The notes under the pieces were generated by a model, which had not been told where the DNA came from, did no database searches, and saw only the letters and a list, made by a program, of their open reading frames with translations. Position numbers and translations under genes: made by a program. Shown here in pieces: positions 34,865-43,945 of a DNA stretch of 64,000 nt. Source of the DNA: DASTSN01 sp035760665 (GTDB lineage: Bacteria > Bacteroidota > Bacteroidia > Chitinophagales > Chitinophagaceae); assembly GCA_035760665.1 (NCBI GenBank), contig DASTSN010000093.1, forward strand, positions 1 through 64,000, written 5' to 3'. Numbering within the stretch: the first letter of the stretch is position 1; each line of letters opens with the position of its first letter.

Positions 34865-35338
34865 ATGAAAATTTTAATGGTTTGTCTTGGTAATATTTGC
34901 CGCAGCCCGCTGGCTGAGGGTATTTTGCAGCACAAAGCTTTACAGGCGGGATTGGACTGGAGCGTGGAGAGTGCCGGCACAAACGGTTATCATACCGGCG
35001 AACCACCGCATCCGTTATCACAAAAAGTCGCGATGGAAAATGGCATCAATATCAGTCAGCAGCGTGCCCGGCGGTTCCGTGCAGATGATTTTGAAATATA
35101 TGATAAGATTTATGCCATGGCAGAAGACGTATTGGTTGATATGCAACGAATCGCAGGGAAAAAATTCGTTCCGGAAAAAGCCAGTCTTTTATTAGAAGAA
35201 GTATTTCCCGGCGAGGGCAGGGATGTACCGGACCCGTATTATGGCGCAGAGTCCGGCTATCACTCGGTATTCAGCTTACTTGACGAGGCCTGTGACATCA
35301 TTATTCAAAAATATGCCGCCCATAGCAGCACACTTTAA
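34865..35338 (+). CDS. Low-molecular-weight protein tyrosine phosphatase
   Basis: A 157-residue phosphatase beginning MKILMVCLGNICRSP. The P-loop CLGNICR (C7 nucleophile, R13) and the general-acid Asp in VPDPYYG are present. It removes phosphate from tyrosine residues or small phosphoesters in the cytoplasm. An ATG at 34841 would add eight residues but lies upstream of the promoter's -7 element, so 34865 is the start. hisS follows after 14 bp. Confidence 0.93.
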   Translation: MKILMVCLGNICRSPLAEGILQHKALQAGLDWSVESAGTNGYHTGEPPHPLSQKVAMENGINISQQRARRFRADDFEIYDKIYAMAEDVLVDMQRIAGKKFVPEKASLLLEEVFPGEGRDVPDPYYGAESGYHSVFSLLDEACDIIIQKYAAHSSTL

Positions 35339-35352
35339 CTATCAACTATAAA

Positions 35353-36732
35353 ATGGCAAAACCTACCTTACCGCAAGGCACACGTGATTTTGGAGCAGAA
35401 GTGGTGCGCAAACGAAATTTTATTATCGATACCATCAAGCAGGTATTTGAGCTGTACGGTTTTCAGCCACTGGAAACACCGGCGATGGAAAACCTGGAAA
35501 CCCTGATGGGAAAATACGGTGAAGAAGGCGACCGGCTGATTTTTAAAATCCTAAACAACGGGCTCAGTGATCCTAAAAATATTGACAAAGCACGGGCGGC
35601 TTTTGAAAACGTACTCAACGGAAAAAATGATAAGAACCTGACAGAACGTGCCTTGCGATACGATCTCACGATTCCGTTTGCCCGGTACGTGGCGATGAAT
35701 CATGGCCAGCTCAGTTTCCCCTTTAAACGTTACCAGGTACAGCCGGTGTGGCGGGCAGACCGGCCGCAGCGCGGCCGTTACCGGGAGTTTTACCAGTGTG
35801 ATGCAGACGTTGTAGGCAGCAAATCATTGCTGAACGAGGCGGAATTGGCATTGATCTATTCAACCGTTTTTTCACGGTTAGGTATTGATGTTGAAATAAA
35901 AATTAATCACCGCCAGGTACTGGCTGCCCTTGCAGCACTTTGCGGGGGTACAGAAAAAATGACCGACATAACCGTTGCCATCGACAAACTTGATAAAATT
36001 GGCCTCGAAAAAGTACAACAGGAACTGGAACAAAAAGGGCTGACGGCTGATCAGCTTGCTGTAATTGAGCAATATCTTCATATTACCGGGCGAAATGAAG
36101 AAAAACTGGAACAGGCAAAAGCTCTCCTCGGCGAAAAAGAACCTGCAGGAAAAGGCTTTCGCGATCTTGAAGAGCTGATCAATTATGTTGGCAATAACAT
36201 TTCATCCTCAGCATTGGCTATTGACTTTACCCTCGCCCGCGGGTTGAATTATTACACCGGGATCATTTTTGAAATAAAAGCAAAAAATATACAAATGGGC
36301 AGCATTGGCGGGGGTGGCCGGTATGATGACCTGACAGGTTTGTTTGGGGTACCGGGACTGCCGGGCGTGGGCATTTCCTTTGGCATCGACAGGATCTATG
36401 ATGTGATGGAGGAGCTGAAGCTTTTTCCTGAAGAAATATATACGGGTACGCAGGTCATATTTTTCAACCTGGGCGAAAAGGAAAGCCACCGATCTTTCAG
36501 CCTGATGCAGCAGCTAAGGAATAAAGGCATTCGTTGTGAGCTATTCCATGAAACGGCAAAACTTGATAAACAGTTCAAATATGCGGAAAAGAAAAATATT
36601 CCTTACGCAGTCATTATTGGTGAAAAAGAATTAGAAAATCAAACCTGCAACGTAAAAGATCTTCGAAAAGGCACGCAGCAAACAATCCTGCAGGAAACAA
36701 TCATAAAAAATTTATTTCTGGAAACAACATAA
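35353..36732 (+). CDS. hisS: Histidine-tRNA ligase
   Basis: A 459-residue class II synthetase. Seen are the N-terminal PQGTRDFG, motif 2 region QPVWRADRPQRGRYREFYQC, the histidine-binding LARGLNYYTGIIFE and the motif 3 GVGISFGIDR, plus the C-terminal anticodon-binding domain (from about residue 365). It is co-transcribed with the phosphatase gene and ends 13 bp before the convergent DUF418 gene. Confidence 0.97.
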   Translation: MAKPTLPQGTRDFGAEVVRKRNFIIDTIKQVFELYGFQPLETPAMENLETLMGKYGEEGDRLIFKILNNGLSDPKNIDKARAAFENVLNGKNDKNLTERALRYDLTIPFARYVAMNHGQLSFPFKRYQVQPVWRADRPQRGRYREFYQCDADVVGSKSLLNEAELALIYSTVFSRLGIDVEIKINHRQVLAALAALCGGTEKMTDITVAIDKLDKIGLEKVQQELEQKGLTADQLAVIEQYLHITGRNEEKLEQAKALLGEKEPAGKGFRDLEELINYVGNNISSSALAIDFTLARGLNYYTGIIFEIKAKNIQMGSIGGGGRYDDLTGLFGVPGLPGVGISFGIDRIYDVMEELKLFPEEIYTGTQVIFFNLGEKESHRSFSLMQQLRNKGIRCELFHETAKLDKQFKYAEKKNIPYAVIIGEKELENQTCNVKDLRKGTQQTILQETIIKNLFLETT

Positions 36733-36745
36733 GTAACGTGCAAGG

Positions 36746-38083
36746 CTATGCATTCAGTCTTTTTCTCACAATCGGTTGAATTTTCAGGTATGTAAGGCTG
36801 CGCCAAATCCATTCAACGGGCCCGTATTTGAAGTATTTCATCCAAACATTACTGAAAATAATCTGAAATATCCAGATAGCCAAGACCACGTAATAGAGCT
36901 CGTAGCGTTCGAGCTTTCCATATAAGCCAAAGCCAAAACCGTAAAAAATTACCGCACCAATGATGGCCTGCATCATATAATTCGTCAGCGTCATTTGCCC
37001 AACCTTTGCCATCAGTTTCATAAACCAGTCGGCCAGGTGGTATTTATACAGCAGCATCAGGAGCCCCAGGTGGCCAGCCGTCATAAAAAGACGTTTTTCC
37101 TGGAACAAATCGAACGGGAGATAATTTATGTACTGCGTTTCATCAAAATCAGTTTTCAGGTAAGTGTGCAACTGTAATAAACCAATCGTCGTCCCAACGG
37201 CATATCCTATCAGGGCCATACCCCAATAAAATTTTTTAGATCGCTCCCCTGTCAGAATTTTTAGTTTAAGCAAAGCCATCCCTATCAATAAAAAAGGGAA
37301 AATGTCTAAAAACTCCTCTCGGTAAAAATATTCACTTTGTGCCCATACAACCGTTTCGATATTATTTTTAGCAATGGAGAAATATCCTTTTTCTGTTTCA
37401 TTCAGCCGCTGCAAGGCTTTTGCTTTCAAAGTACTTTTGTTACTGGCTGCCTGATAAGCTTCCCACTTCTGCCTGTTTTCCGCCTGCTGAGCTGTGAGTT
37501 GCTTTCCCTCCCTGGTTAGTTGTACAGCCACTTCCCCATTTTGCCTCAGCTCTCTTAGTTTGTACAAGGTGTAGGTGCTTTTCAAACCGGGAATCAGTAG
37601 CAAAAAAATTCCAAGCGCAATGAGTAATTTGGGTTTAGCATTTCTGAAGGGAAAAAGAAATAATCCGCAAATGGCGTACGCATATAGGATATCGTTGTTC
37701 CACAAGAAAATATAGGCATCAACCATCCCGAAAATCATCAGAATGATTAACCGGCGGTAATAAATATCCGGTGGCGAAATGATACTGTTTCTCTTTTCAA
37801 GCCGGAACAACAGTAAAATAGTTGATGTACCAAATAAAACAGAAAAAAGTCCACGCATTGCTCCGGAAAAGAAAATCACCACAATAGCCCAGATATAATA
37901 GTTGATACCGCTGTACTCATTATTATAGCTGATATTCAAGAAATATTCATTGGGACGTCCAAAAAAATTAATTGTAACCACCAGAATTCCCAGCAGAGCA
38001 CCCCCCCTGATAGAATCGAGGATATCAATTCGTTGTTCAGTGGGAATACCATACTTTTCATTCGTTCCTGCAATAGCTGCCAT
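36746..38083 (-). CDS. DUF418 (YeiB-like) membrane protein
   Basis: A 445-residue, multi-pass membrane protein: an N-terminal motif RIDILDSIRGGALLGILVV, about ten hydrophobic segments, a charged cytoplasmic or periplasmic insert (about 180-245) and a C-terminal DUF418 domain (KVGQMTLTNYMMQAIIGAVI). The family is predicted to act as acyltransferase-like transporters but its function is not known. No operon partner; a perfect inverted repeat lies about 115 bp upstream (38197-38214). Confidence 0.85.
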   Translation of the reverse strand: MAAIAGTNEKYGIPTEQRIDILDSIRGGALLGILVVTINFFGRPNEYFLNISYNNEYSGINYYIWAIVVIFFSGAMRGLFSVLFGTSTILLLFRLEKRNSIISPPDIYYRRLIILMIFGMVDAYIFLWNNDILYAYAICGLFLFPFRNAKPKLLIALGIFLLLIPGLKSTYTLYKLRELRQNGEVAVQLTREGKQLTAQQAENRQKWEAYQAASNKSTLKAKALQRLNETEKGYFSIAKNNIETVVWAQSEYFYREEFLDIFPFLLIGMALLKLKILTGERSKKFYWGMALIGYAVGTTIGLLQLHTYLKTDFDETQYINYLPFDLFQEKRLFMTAGHLGLLMLLYKYHLADWFMKLMAKVGQMTLTNYMMQAIIGAVIFYGFGFGLYGKLERYELYYVVLAIWIFQIIFSNVWMKYFKYGPVEWIWRSLTYLKIQPIVRKRLNA

Positions 38084-38196
38084 ATTGTAGCGTTGATAGG
38101 AATCACAATGTTGTGTTTCCTAAAGGTTAAGGATTTTGTAATACAGTTGTACGGCTAATTTTTTCTTCATGCTTCTGATCCTGTGCTCAATGTCTC

Positions 38197-38214
38197 TTAG
38201 CAAACTTTTGCTAA
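38197..38214. repeat. Perfect inverted repeat upstream of the DUF418 gene
   Basis: TTAGCAAA-CT-TTTGCTAA is an 18-bp palindrome in the 202-bp gap between the thiolase and the DUF418 gene. No T-run follows it on the minus strand, so an operator is as likely as an RNA hairpin. Confidence 0.3.
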
Positions 38215-38285
38215 AAACGAAAAATGATCCCTTTTATTGCCGCATGATGCTCGAATGCTGATTGGCCTTCAGGCGTTTTGCTCAA

Positions 38286-39488
38286 TCATTCCCATACATT
38301 TTCATAAACAATAGCCGCACCCTGGCCCACACCCACACACATAGTTGCCAACCCGTATTTTGCCCCACGGCGTTTCATCTCATGTAATAATGTGGTGGAA
38401 ATGCGAACACCGCTGCAACCAAGTGGGTGACCGATTGCAATAGCACCTCCGTTCACATTTATTTTATCAATATCCAGGTTTAACTCACGTATGCAGGCAA
38501 TCGACTGGGCAGCAAATGCTTCATTTAATTCAATAATATCCAAATCAGCAACAGTAAGATTTGCCCGCTGCAAAGCCTTACGGGTAGCTGGCACCGGCCC
38601 AATCCCCATTATAGAAGGATCAACGCCGGCAACTGCCATTCCAATGATTTTTGCCAATGGTTGTAAGCCAAATTCTTTAACAGCTTCTTCCCCGGCCAAT
38701 AAAGCTGCGGCCGCCCCATCGTTAATACCGGAGGAGTTGCCTGCTGTGACAGTGCCGTCTTTGGCAAAAGCCGGTTTCAGTGCGGCCAGTTTTTCCAGCG
38801 AGGTTTGCCGTGGATGTTCGTCCGCTTCAAAAAGCGTTTGTTCCTGCTTGTTACCAAAAATCAGCACGGGCGCCATCTCAGCGGCCCATTTACCGGTTGC
38901 CAGTGCTTCAAAATATTTATGTTGTGATGCCAGGGCAAACGTATCCTGTTCCTGTCTTGAAATATCCCATTGCCGGGCCACGTTTTCGGCCGTTTCGCCC
39001 ATACTGTATGGGTAATACATTTCAGCCAGCCTTTTATTGGTAAACCGCCAGCCAATCGTACTATCATGCATTTCGGTATGTCGCTGCCAGGGAGCAGATG
39101 ATTTAGCCATTACAAAAGGGGCCCGGGTCATGCTTTCCACGCCGCCGGCAATCACAACAGCTGCGTCTCCGCATTGTACCTGTCTTGCAGCATCCATTAT
39201 GGCTTGTAAGCCGGAGGCGCATAAGCGGTTGACCGTGTTTCCCGGCACCGTTACCGGCAGTCCTGCCAGTAAAGCGGCCATCCTTGCCACATTCCGGTTA
39301 TCTTCCCCCGCCTGGTTGGCATCTCCGGCTATGACATCTTCAATGGCTGTGGGATCGAGACCGGCATTCCGCTCTAAAAGCGCTTTTATGACATGCGCCA
39401 GCATATCATCGGGACGGATACTGCTGAGTGACCCGCCATATTTACCTACCGGAGTACGCACTGCATCAACAACATAAACTGGTTTCAT
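38286..39488 (-). CDS. Acetyl-CoA acyltransferase (thiolase), 3-oxoadipyl-CoA thiolase-like
   Basis: A 400-residue thiolase starting MKPVYVVDAVRTPVGKYGG. The active-site cysteine is in NRLCASGLQAI, with NEAFAAQ and GHPLGCSGVRI completing the catalytic set. The segments NQAGEDNRNVARMAALLAGLP and TIGWRF are like PcaF/PaaJ beta-ketoadipyl-CoA thiolases, but no aromatic-degradation genes are adjacent, so it may serve fatty-acid beta-oxidation. A longer reading to 39542 was rejected because it lacks a thiolase-like N-terminus and overlaps the rlmN promoter. Confidence 0.9.
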   Translation of the reverse strand: MKPVYVVDAVRTPVGKYGGSLSSIRPDDMLAHVIKALLERNAGLDPTAIEDVIAGDANQAGEDNRNVARMAALLAGLPVTVPGNTVNRLCASGLQAIMDAARQVQCGDAAVVIAGGVESMTRAPFVMAKSSAPWQRHTEMHDSTIGWRFTNKRLAEMYYPYSMGETAENVARQWDISRQEQDTFALASQHKYFEALATGKWAAEMAPVLIFGNKQEQTLFEADEHPRQTSLEKLAALKPAFAKDGTVTAGNSSGINDGAAAALLAGEEAVKEFGLQPLAKIIGMAVAGVDPSIMGIGPVPATRKALQRANLTVADLDIIELNEAFAAQSIACIRELNLDIDKINVNGGAIAIGHPLGCSGVRISTTLLHEMKRRGAKYGLATMCVGVGQGAAIVYENVWE

Positions 39489-39550
39489 AACAAAAAATAA
39501 AGCCTGCAAGATAAATGATTCAATATTCCCCGCGCCGGGCAAGGGTTTAT

Positions 39551-39558
39551 TATCTTTG
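39551..39558 (+). promoter_or_regulatory. -7 element of rlmN, apparently leaderless
   Basis: TATCTTTG matches TAnnTTTG perfectly and ends exactly 4 nt before the ATG at 39563. No TTG is visible 19-21 bp upstream. Confidence 0.6.
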
Positions 39559-39562
39559 CAGG

Positions 39563-40615
39563 ATGATCAAATCGGTACACAGAAATATCCGGCACTTACA
39601 GTTGAATGACCTGGAGGATTATTTTCAAAGCATTGGAGAAAAAAAATTTCGTGCCAGGCAGGTGTATGAATGGATTTGGCAAAAAGGAGCCCTGCGTTTT
39701 GCCGATATGACCAACCTGAGCAAAGAACTCCGCCAGCAACTGGGTGAAGTATTCAGTTTGCCGGCCTTGTCGGTCGATGCCACGCAATACAGTGCAGATG
39801 GCACTATTAAAAGCCGCTTTAAAACCTGGGACGGGCACCTGGTGGAAGGCGTATTGATTCCCACCGAATCCCGCTATACAGCCTGTGTTTCTTCACAAAT
39901 AGGCTGTTCACTAAGTTGTAAATTTTGCGCAACCGGGTACATCGACCGTAAACGCAACCTTGACTACGATGAAATTTACGACGAAGTGGTGTTGATTAAC
40001 CAGCAATGCGAACGGGTTTATGGAAAAAAACTCACCAATATTGTATTTATGGGCATGGGTGAACCCCTGCTGAATTATAAAAACGTATTGAAAGCGGTTG
40101 AGCGCATTACCTCGCCCGACGGGCTGGGCATGAGCGCCAGGCGTATCACCGTATCCACAGCCGGCGTGGCAAAAATGATCCGCCAGCTGGGCGACGACAA
40201 AGTGCGGTTCAAACTGGCCTTGTCGCTTCATGCAGCCAACGATCAGAAAAGGCATGAGATTATGCCGATCAATGACAGCAACAATATAAAAACACTCATT
40301 GACGCCCTGAATTATTTTTACAAGCAAACAAAGAATGAGATCACCCTCGAATATATTCTCTTTGACAATTTCAACGACAGCCTGCAGGATGCCGATGAAC
40401 TGGTAAAAGTGTACCGTCAAATCCCTGCCGATCTTGTTAATATTATCGAATACAATCCCATCGATTTTGCACGGTTTGCAAAACCTTCGCCGGAACGAAT
40501 AGACGCTTTTATGAAATACCTGGGAAAAAACAAAGTGAATGCAAGGCTGCGGCAAAGCCGCGGCAAGGATATCGATGCCGCCTGCGGACAACTGGCCAAC
40601 AAAGACAGCCATTAA
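39563..40615 (+). CDS. rlmN: Dual-specificity 23S rRNA / tRNA adenine-C2 methyltransferase RlmN
   Basis: A 350-residue radical-SAM methyltransferase acting on A2503 of 23S rRNA and A37 of some tRNAs. The cluster motif C115-x3-C119-x2-C122 (CSLSCKFC), the GMGEPLLNY segment and the C-terminal catalytic Cys (DAACGQLA) are visible. The start at 39563 is set by the promoter; an ATG at 39515 would precede it. It is followed by two pseudouridine synthase genes, so this is an RNA-modification cluster. Confidence 0.96.
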   Translation: MIKSVHRNIRHLQLNDLEDYFQSIGEKKFRARQVYEWIWQKGALRFADMTNLSKELRQQLGEVFSLPALSVDATQYSADGTIKSRFKTWDGHLVEGVLIPTESRYTACVSSQIGCSLSCKFCATGYIDRKRNLDYDEIYDEVVLINQQCERVYGKKLTNIVFMGMGEPLLNYKNVLKAVERITSPDGLGMSARRITVSTAGVAKMIRQLGDDKVRFKLALSLHAANDQKRHEIMPINDSNNIKTLIDALNYFYKQTKNEITLEYILFDNFNDSLQDADELVKVYRQIPADLVNIIEYNPIDFARFAKPSPERIDAFMKYLGKNKVNARLRQSRGKDIDAACGQLANKDSH

Positions 40616-40659
40616 ATCAATGCTTAAAATTCCTGTTGTAAAACAGCAAAACCACTTTC

Positions 40660-41586
40660 ATGAAAAAAAAACCAACCCCCTTCGACAAGTTTGCCAAAAA
40701 AAAGAGTAATGCTGCCATTAAAGAGCAATACCGGCAGGAAAAACGTAAGCTAAAAAAAGAACGGGAAGAATATTTTGAAAAGAAAAAATTAGCTGCCCGG
40801 GAACCTGCAGCTGCTATGCCTAAACGAAAAAAGGATAGCATCAAAACCGACACAGGCACCGGTCAGATGCCCTTGAATAAATATATTGCGCATTGCGGAG
40901 TGAGCTCACGGCGGGATGCTGCTGAGATGGTGAAACTCGGCAAAGTGAAAGTAAACGGCGTAGTGATTACCGAACCGGGACACAAGGTTTCGTCAAAAGA
41001 CGAAGTAAAAGTCAATGGGAAAAAAGTAATTATTTCCAAAGACCTTATATATATTTTACTGAATAAACCTAAAGATTACATTACCACCACCTCCGACCCC
41101 CAGGGAAGAAAAACCGTACTTGATCTTTTGAAACGGGCGACCACCGAAAGAATTTATCCTGTGGGACGGCTCGACAGAAATACATCTGGTGTACTGCTAC
41201 TCACCAACGATGGAGATTTGTCGCAAAAACTCACACATCCCAGCAACCAGGTGAAAAAGGTTTACGCGGTAACCCTTAATAAACCATTTGAAAAAAAAGA
41301 CTTTGAACGAGTACTCAAAGGTGTACTTCTCGAGGACGGACCGGCTACGGTTGACGTGCTGGCTTACACGGATACGAAAGACAAAACACAGTTGGGCGTT
41401 GAAATTCACAGCGGACGTAACCGCATTGTCCGCCGTATATTTGAACATTTGGGCTATGATGTAAAATCACTTGACAGGGTGATGTTTGCCGGACTGACCA
41501 AAAAAAACCTGGAAAGAGGGAAGTGGCGATTTTTAACGGAAAAAGAAATCCGCGACCTGAAATATTTTGGGAAAGGCGGTCACTAA
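40660..41586 (+). CDS. RluB/RsuA-family pseudouridine synthase with S4 domain
   Basis: A 308-residue synthase. A Lys/Glu-rich N-terminal extension of about 65 residues precedes an S4 RNA-binding domain (MPLNKYIAHCGVSSRRDAAE, near 69) and the catalytic domain with VGRLDRNTSGVLLLTNDGDL, holding the active-site Asp. It modifies uridine in 23S or 16S rRNA; RluB-type is the likeliest. It lies 44 bp after rlmN and just before the RluA-type gene. The basic extension is common in Bacteroidota. Confidence 0.9.
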   Translation: MKKKPTPFDKFAKKKSNAAIKEQYRQEKRKLKKEREEYFEKKKLAAREPAAAMPKRKKDSIKTDTGTGQMPLNKYIAHCGVSSRRDAAEMVKLGKVKVNGVVITEPGHKVSSKDEVKVNGKKVIISKDLIYILLNKPKDYITTTSDPQGRKTVLDLLKRATTERIYPVGRLDRNTSGVLLLTNDGDLSQKLTHPSNQVKKVYAVTLNKPFEKKDFERVLKGVLLEDGPATVDVLAYTDTKDKTQLGVEIHSGRNRIVRRIFEHLGYDVKSLDRVMFAGLTKKNLERGKWRFLTEKEIRDLKYFGKGGH

Positions 41587-41608
41587 TTTACCTGCACATA
41601 CGCTGAAC

Positions 41609-42328
41609 ATGAACCTGGAACCATTAGTACTATTTGAAAACAACGACTTTATTGCACTGAATAAGCCACCGGGACTTTTGGCAATCCCCGACCGCGAGGG
41701 AAAAGAAATATCACTGAAAGTGTTACTGCAGAAAAAATACGGGCATATTTACACAGTGCACAGAATAGACAGGGACACCAGCGGTGTTATCATTTTTGCA
41801 AAAAACGAAGCCGGACATAAACAGCTTTCACAACAATTTGAAAGCCGGCAAACAGAAAAAATTTATTACGCCCTGGTGATCGGATCGCCTGTTTTGCAAA
41901 GAGGAAGTATTGCTGCCCCCATCGCGGAACACCCCTCTAAAAAAGCGGTAATGATGGTTCATCGAAAGGGAAAAGAATCGCTGACTGATTATGAAGTACT
42001 GGAAGATTTTGGAAGCTATTCCTGGGTAAAACTGAAAATTCACACCGGGCGCACCCACCAGATACGGGTACACATGAAGGAAATAGGTCATCCCGTTGTA
42101 TGTGATGAACTGTACGGGGACGGCAAACCGGTTTTTATATCATCGTTAAAACACCGGTATAAGCTATCAAAAAACCAGGATGCCGAACAACCTATCTTGA
42201 ACAGGCTGGCACTGCACGCTTTCAGCTTGTCATTTACTGATGCCGCGGGACAAAAATTTTACCTGGAAGCAAGTCTTCCAAAAGATCTGCGGGCTGTATT
42301 GCAGCAGCTGGAAAAATGGAAAAAATAA
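41609..42328 (+). CDS. RluA-family pseudouridine synthase
   Basis: About 239 residues, without an S4 domain. The active-site motif HRIDRDTSGVIIFAKN is near residue 50, and LKIHTGRTHQIRVHM and HPVVCDELYG follow. This matches short RluA/RluD relatives that modify rRNA or tRNA; the exact uridine cannot be told. The start MNLEPLVLF was chosen; a longer reading would overlap the previous gene. Confidence 0.88.
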   Translation: MNLEPLVLFENNDFIALNKPPGLLAIPDREGKEISLKVLLQKKYGHIYTVHRIDRDTSGVIIFAKNEAGHKQLSQQFESRQTEKIYYALVIGSPVLQRGSIAAPIAEHPSKKAVMMVHRKGKESLTDYEVLEDFGSYSWVKLKIHTGRTHQIRVHMKEIGHPVVCDELYGDGKPVFISSLKHRYKLSKNQDAEQPILNRLALHAFSLSFTDAAGQKFYLEASLPKDLRAVLQQLEKWKK

Positions 42329-42352
42329 TAGCCCCGGATTGACCCGGGGCTA
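42321..42352 (-). terminator. Intrinsic terminator of the peroxiredoxin gene
   Basis: A 9-bp stem TAGCCCCGG/CCGGGGCTA (42329-42337 with 42344-42352, 6-nt loop) is followed on the minus strand by TTATTTTT. It may also slow transcription from the plus-strand gene that ends at 42328. Confidence 0.8.
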
Positions 42353-42375
42353 CCAAAAATTCTAGCCAACAAAAA

Positions 42376-43011
42376 TTATTTGTTTGGTTGTGGTGTATAG
42401 CGCAGGTAAGGTTTTACCACTTTTACACCCTTCGGAAATTTCTTCATCGCATCTTCAGTTGAGATACTATTAGCCACAATCACATCTTCACCCTCTTTCC
42501 AGTCAGCCGGGGTGGATACACTGTAATTGGAGGTGAGCTGCAGTGAATCGACAACCCTCAGCACTTCATAAAAATTTCTTCCGGTAGACGCCGGGTACGT
42601 GATGATCAGCTTCACTTTTTTATCCGGACCGATAATAAACAACGAACGAACCGTTTGAGTTTCCGATGCATTGGGATGAATCATGTCATATAGTGTTGCC
42701 ACATTTCTGTCCGGATCGGCAATGATGGGAAAATTTACATTACAATGCTGCGTTTCATTAATATCTTTTACCCAACCTTTGTGTTGCTCCAGCGGGTCAA
42801 CGCTTACGGCCAATACCTTTACATTTCGTTTAGCAAATTCCTCGTTCAGCAGGGCCGTTTTTCCCAGTTCTGTAGTACAAACAGGTGTATAATCAGCAGG
42901 ATGAGAGAAAAGAATACCCCAGCCATTTCCCAGGTATTCATAAAAATCAATTTCTCCCGCAGTGGTCTGCGCTTTAAAATTGGGCGCTGTGTCACCTAAA
43001 CGTAAAGCCAT
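42376..43011 (-). CDS. Peroxiredoxin, 1-Cys (Prx6-like) type
   Basis: A 211-residue peroxidase. The peroxidatic cysteine C45 is in FSHPADYTPVCTTE, and the long C-terminal domain (YPASTGRNFYEVLRVVDSLQ, then TPADWKEGEDVIV) is that of Prx6/1-Cys enzymes. It reduces hydrogen peroxide and organic peroxides in the cytoplasm. The start MALRLGDTAPNF at 43011 fits the family; the upstream ATG at 43035 adds eight residues. It neighbours an Rrf2 regulator and OsmC, an oxidative-stress group. Confidence 0.93.
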   Translation of the reverse strand: MALRLGDTAPNFKAQTTAGEIDFYEYLGNGWGILFSHPADYTPVCTTELGKTALLNEEFAKRNVKVLAVSVDPLEQHKGWVKDINETQHCNVNFPIIADPDRNVATLYDMIHPNASETQTVRSLFIIGPDKKVKLIITYPASTGRNFYEVLRVVDSLQLTSNYSVSTPADWKEGEDVIVANSISTEDAMKKFPKGVKVVKPYLRYTPQPNK

Positions 43012-43120
43012 ATAAGTATATTTTAAAATGAACAAATAGAACCCGAAGGTACAAGAATTAAATAGCCTACCAAAAAAGTGGACTTTAATTTATCATTTCC
43101 TTACATTGTTTCAGGATTGA

Positions 43121-43528
43121 TTACTCCACCAGGTCTTTCAGGGTTCGGTTTTCAAGAATATGGAGCGTGGCGTCCCTTACATCTGACATAATATCGTGCA
43201 AGCCGCAGGTTTTTTCATCACAATTCTTGCAGCGTTGGTAAAAATACAGGCTTACACAAGGCAGCATGGAAATGGGGCCATCCACAACGCGAATCACGTT
43301 GGCGACATGGGTTTTAGCCGGATCATTTTTGAGGTAATAGCCGCCGCCCTTCCCTTTTTTACTCTCAAGTATTCCTGCCTTTTTCAGCTCCAGCAGGATG
43401 TTCTCGAGAAATTTCAACGGTATTTTCTTTTTCTTTGAAATCTCTGAAATTAACACGGGGCCCTTGTTGTAGTTTTCAACAAGGTGGGTCAGTGCCCGGA
43501 ATGCGTATTGCGTTTTTTTAGAAAGCAT
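43121..43528 (-). CDS. Rrf2-family transcriptional regulator, probable Fe-S sensor
   Basis: A 135-residue Rrf2 protein: N-terminal winged helix (KKTQYAFRALTHLVE to LKFLENILLELKKAGILES) and a cysteine-rich segment C91, C100, C103, C108 (PCVSLYFYQRCKNCDEKTCG) as in Fe-S-binding Rrf2 regulators (IscR/CymR/RsrR type). It lies between the peroxiredoxin and OsmC genes, which are candidate targets. It differs clearly from the NsrR-like protein at 60269-60709. Confidence 0.85.
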   Translation of the reverse strand: MLSKKTQYAFRALTHLVENYNKGPVLISEISKKKKIPLKFLENILLELKKAGILESKKGKGGGYYLKNDPAKTHVANVIRVVDGPISMLPCVSLYFYQRCKNCDEKTCGLHDIMSDVRDATLHILENRTLKDLVE

Positions 43529-43549
43529 GGAAGCGGGTATTATCCTGGA

Positions 43550-43945
43550 TTATTTGTGCACAACAATTTTAAAATGAATCGGTGAATTTTTGCGCAGCAT
43601 TTCTGCCACGCCACAGTATTTTTCCAGCGAAAGTTCCACAGCCTTTTTCACCTTATCTTCATTTTCCGGCGCTGTATGCACCTTGTAAGTGATTGTGATA
43701 TCTTTAAACACTTTGGGATGCTCTTCCGTTTGCTCTGTTTCCACCTCCATGCTAAAGTCAGAAAACTCCACCCGCATTTTATTCAGTATATCCACCACAT
43801 CAATGCCGGAACAGCCTGCAAGACTTGAGAGGAGTAACGATTTGGGGCTGACACCGGAAACCCTGTCTCCATCAATGTGAATACTGTTTTTGTCCTGCCA
43901 GCTTTCAAAGGCATGATCTTTTTTCCACTTTGTCGTTATTTTCAT
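43550..43945 (-). CDS. OsmC-family peroxide/redox protein
   Basis: A 131-residue OsmC/Ohr-type protein. One cysteine is in SLAGCSGIDVVDIL and the second in LEKYCGVAEM, the pair that reduces organic peroxides. The residues DRVSGVSPKSLLLSSLAGCS form the family signature. It overlaps the CDF gene by 4 bp and precedes the Rrf2 gene by 21 bp. Confidence 0.88.
   Translation of the reverse strand: MKITTKWKKDHAFESWQDKNSIHIDGDRVSGVSPKSLLLSSLAGCSGIDVVDILNKMRVEFSDFSMEVETEQTEEHPKVFKDITITYKVHTAPENEDKVKKAVELSLEKYCGVAEMLRKNSPIHFKIVVHK

Noticed and set aside
38197..38214. Palindrome upstream of the DUF418 gene as a terminator of the thiolase
   Set aside because: No T-run follows it in the thiolase direction, and it lies about 70 bp past the stop.
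39911..40612. 233-codon open frame opposite rlmN
   Set aside because: It is fully antisense to a clear RlmN gene and its product has no family-like motif; it is a coding shadow.
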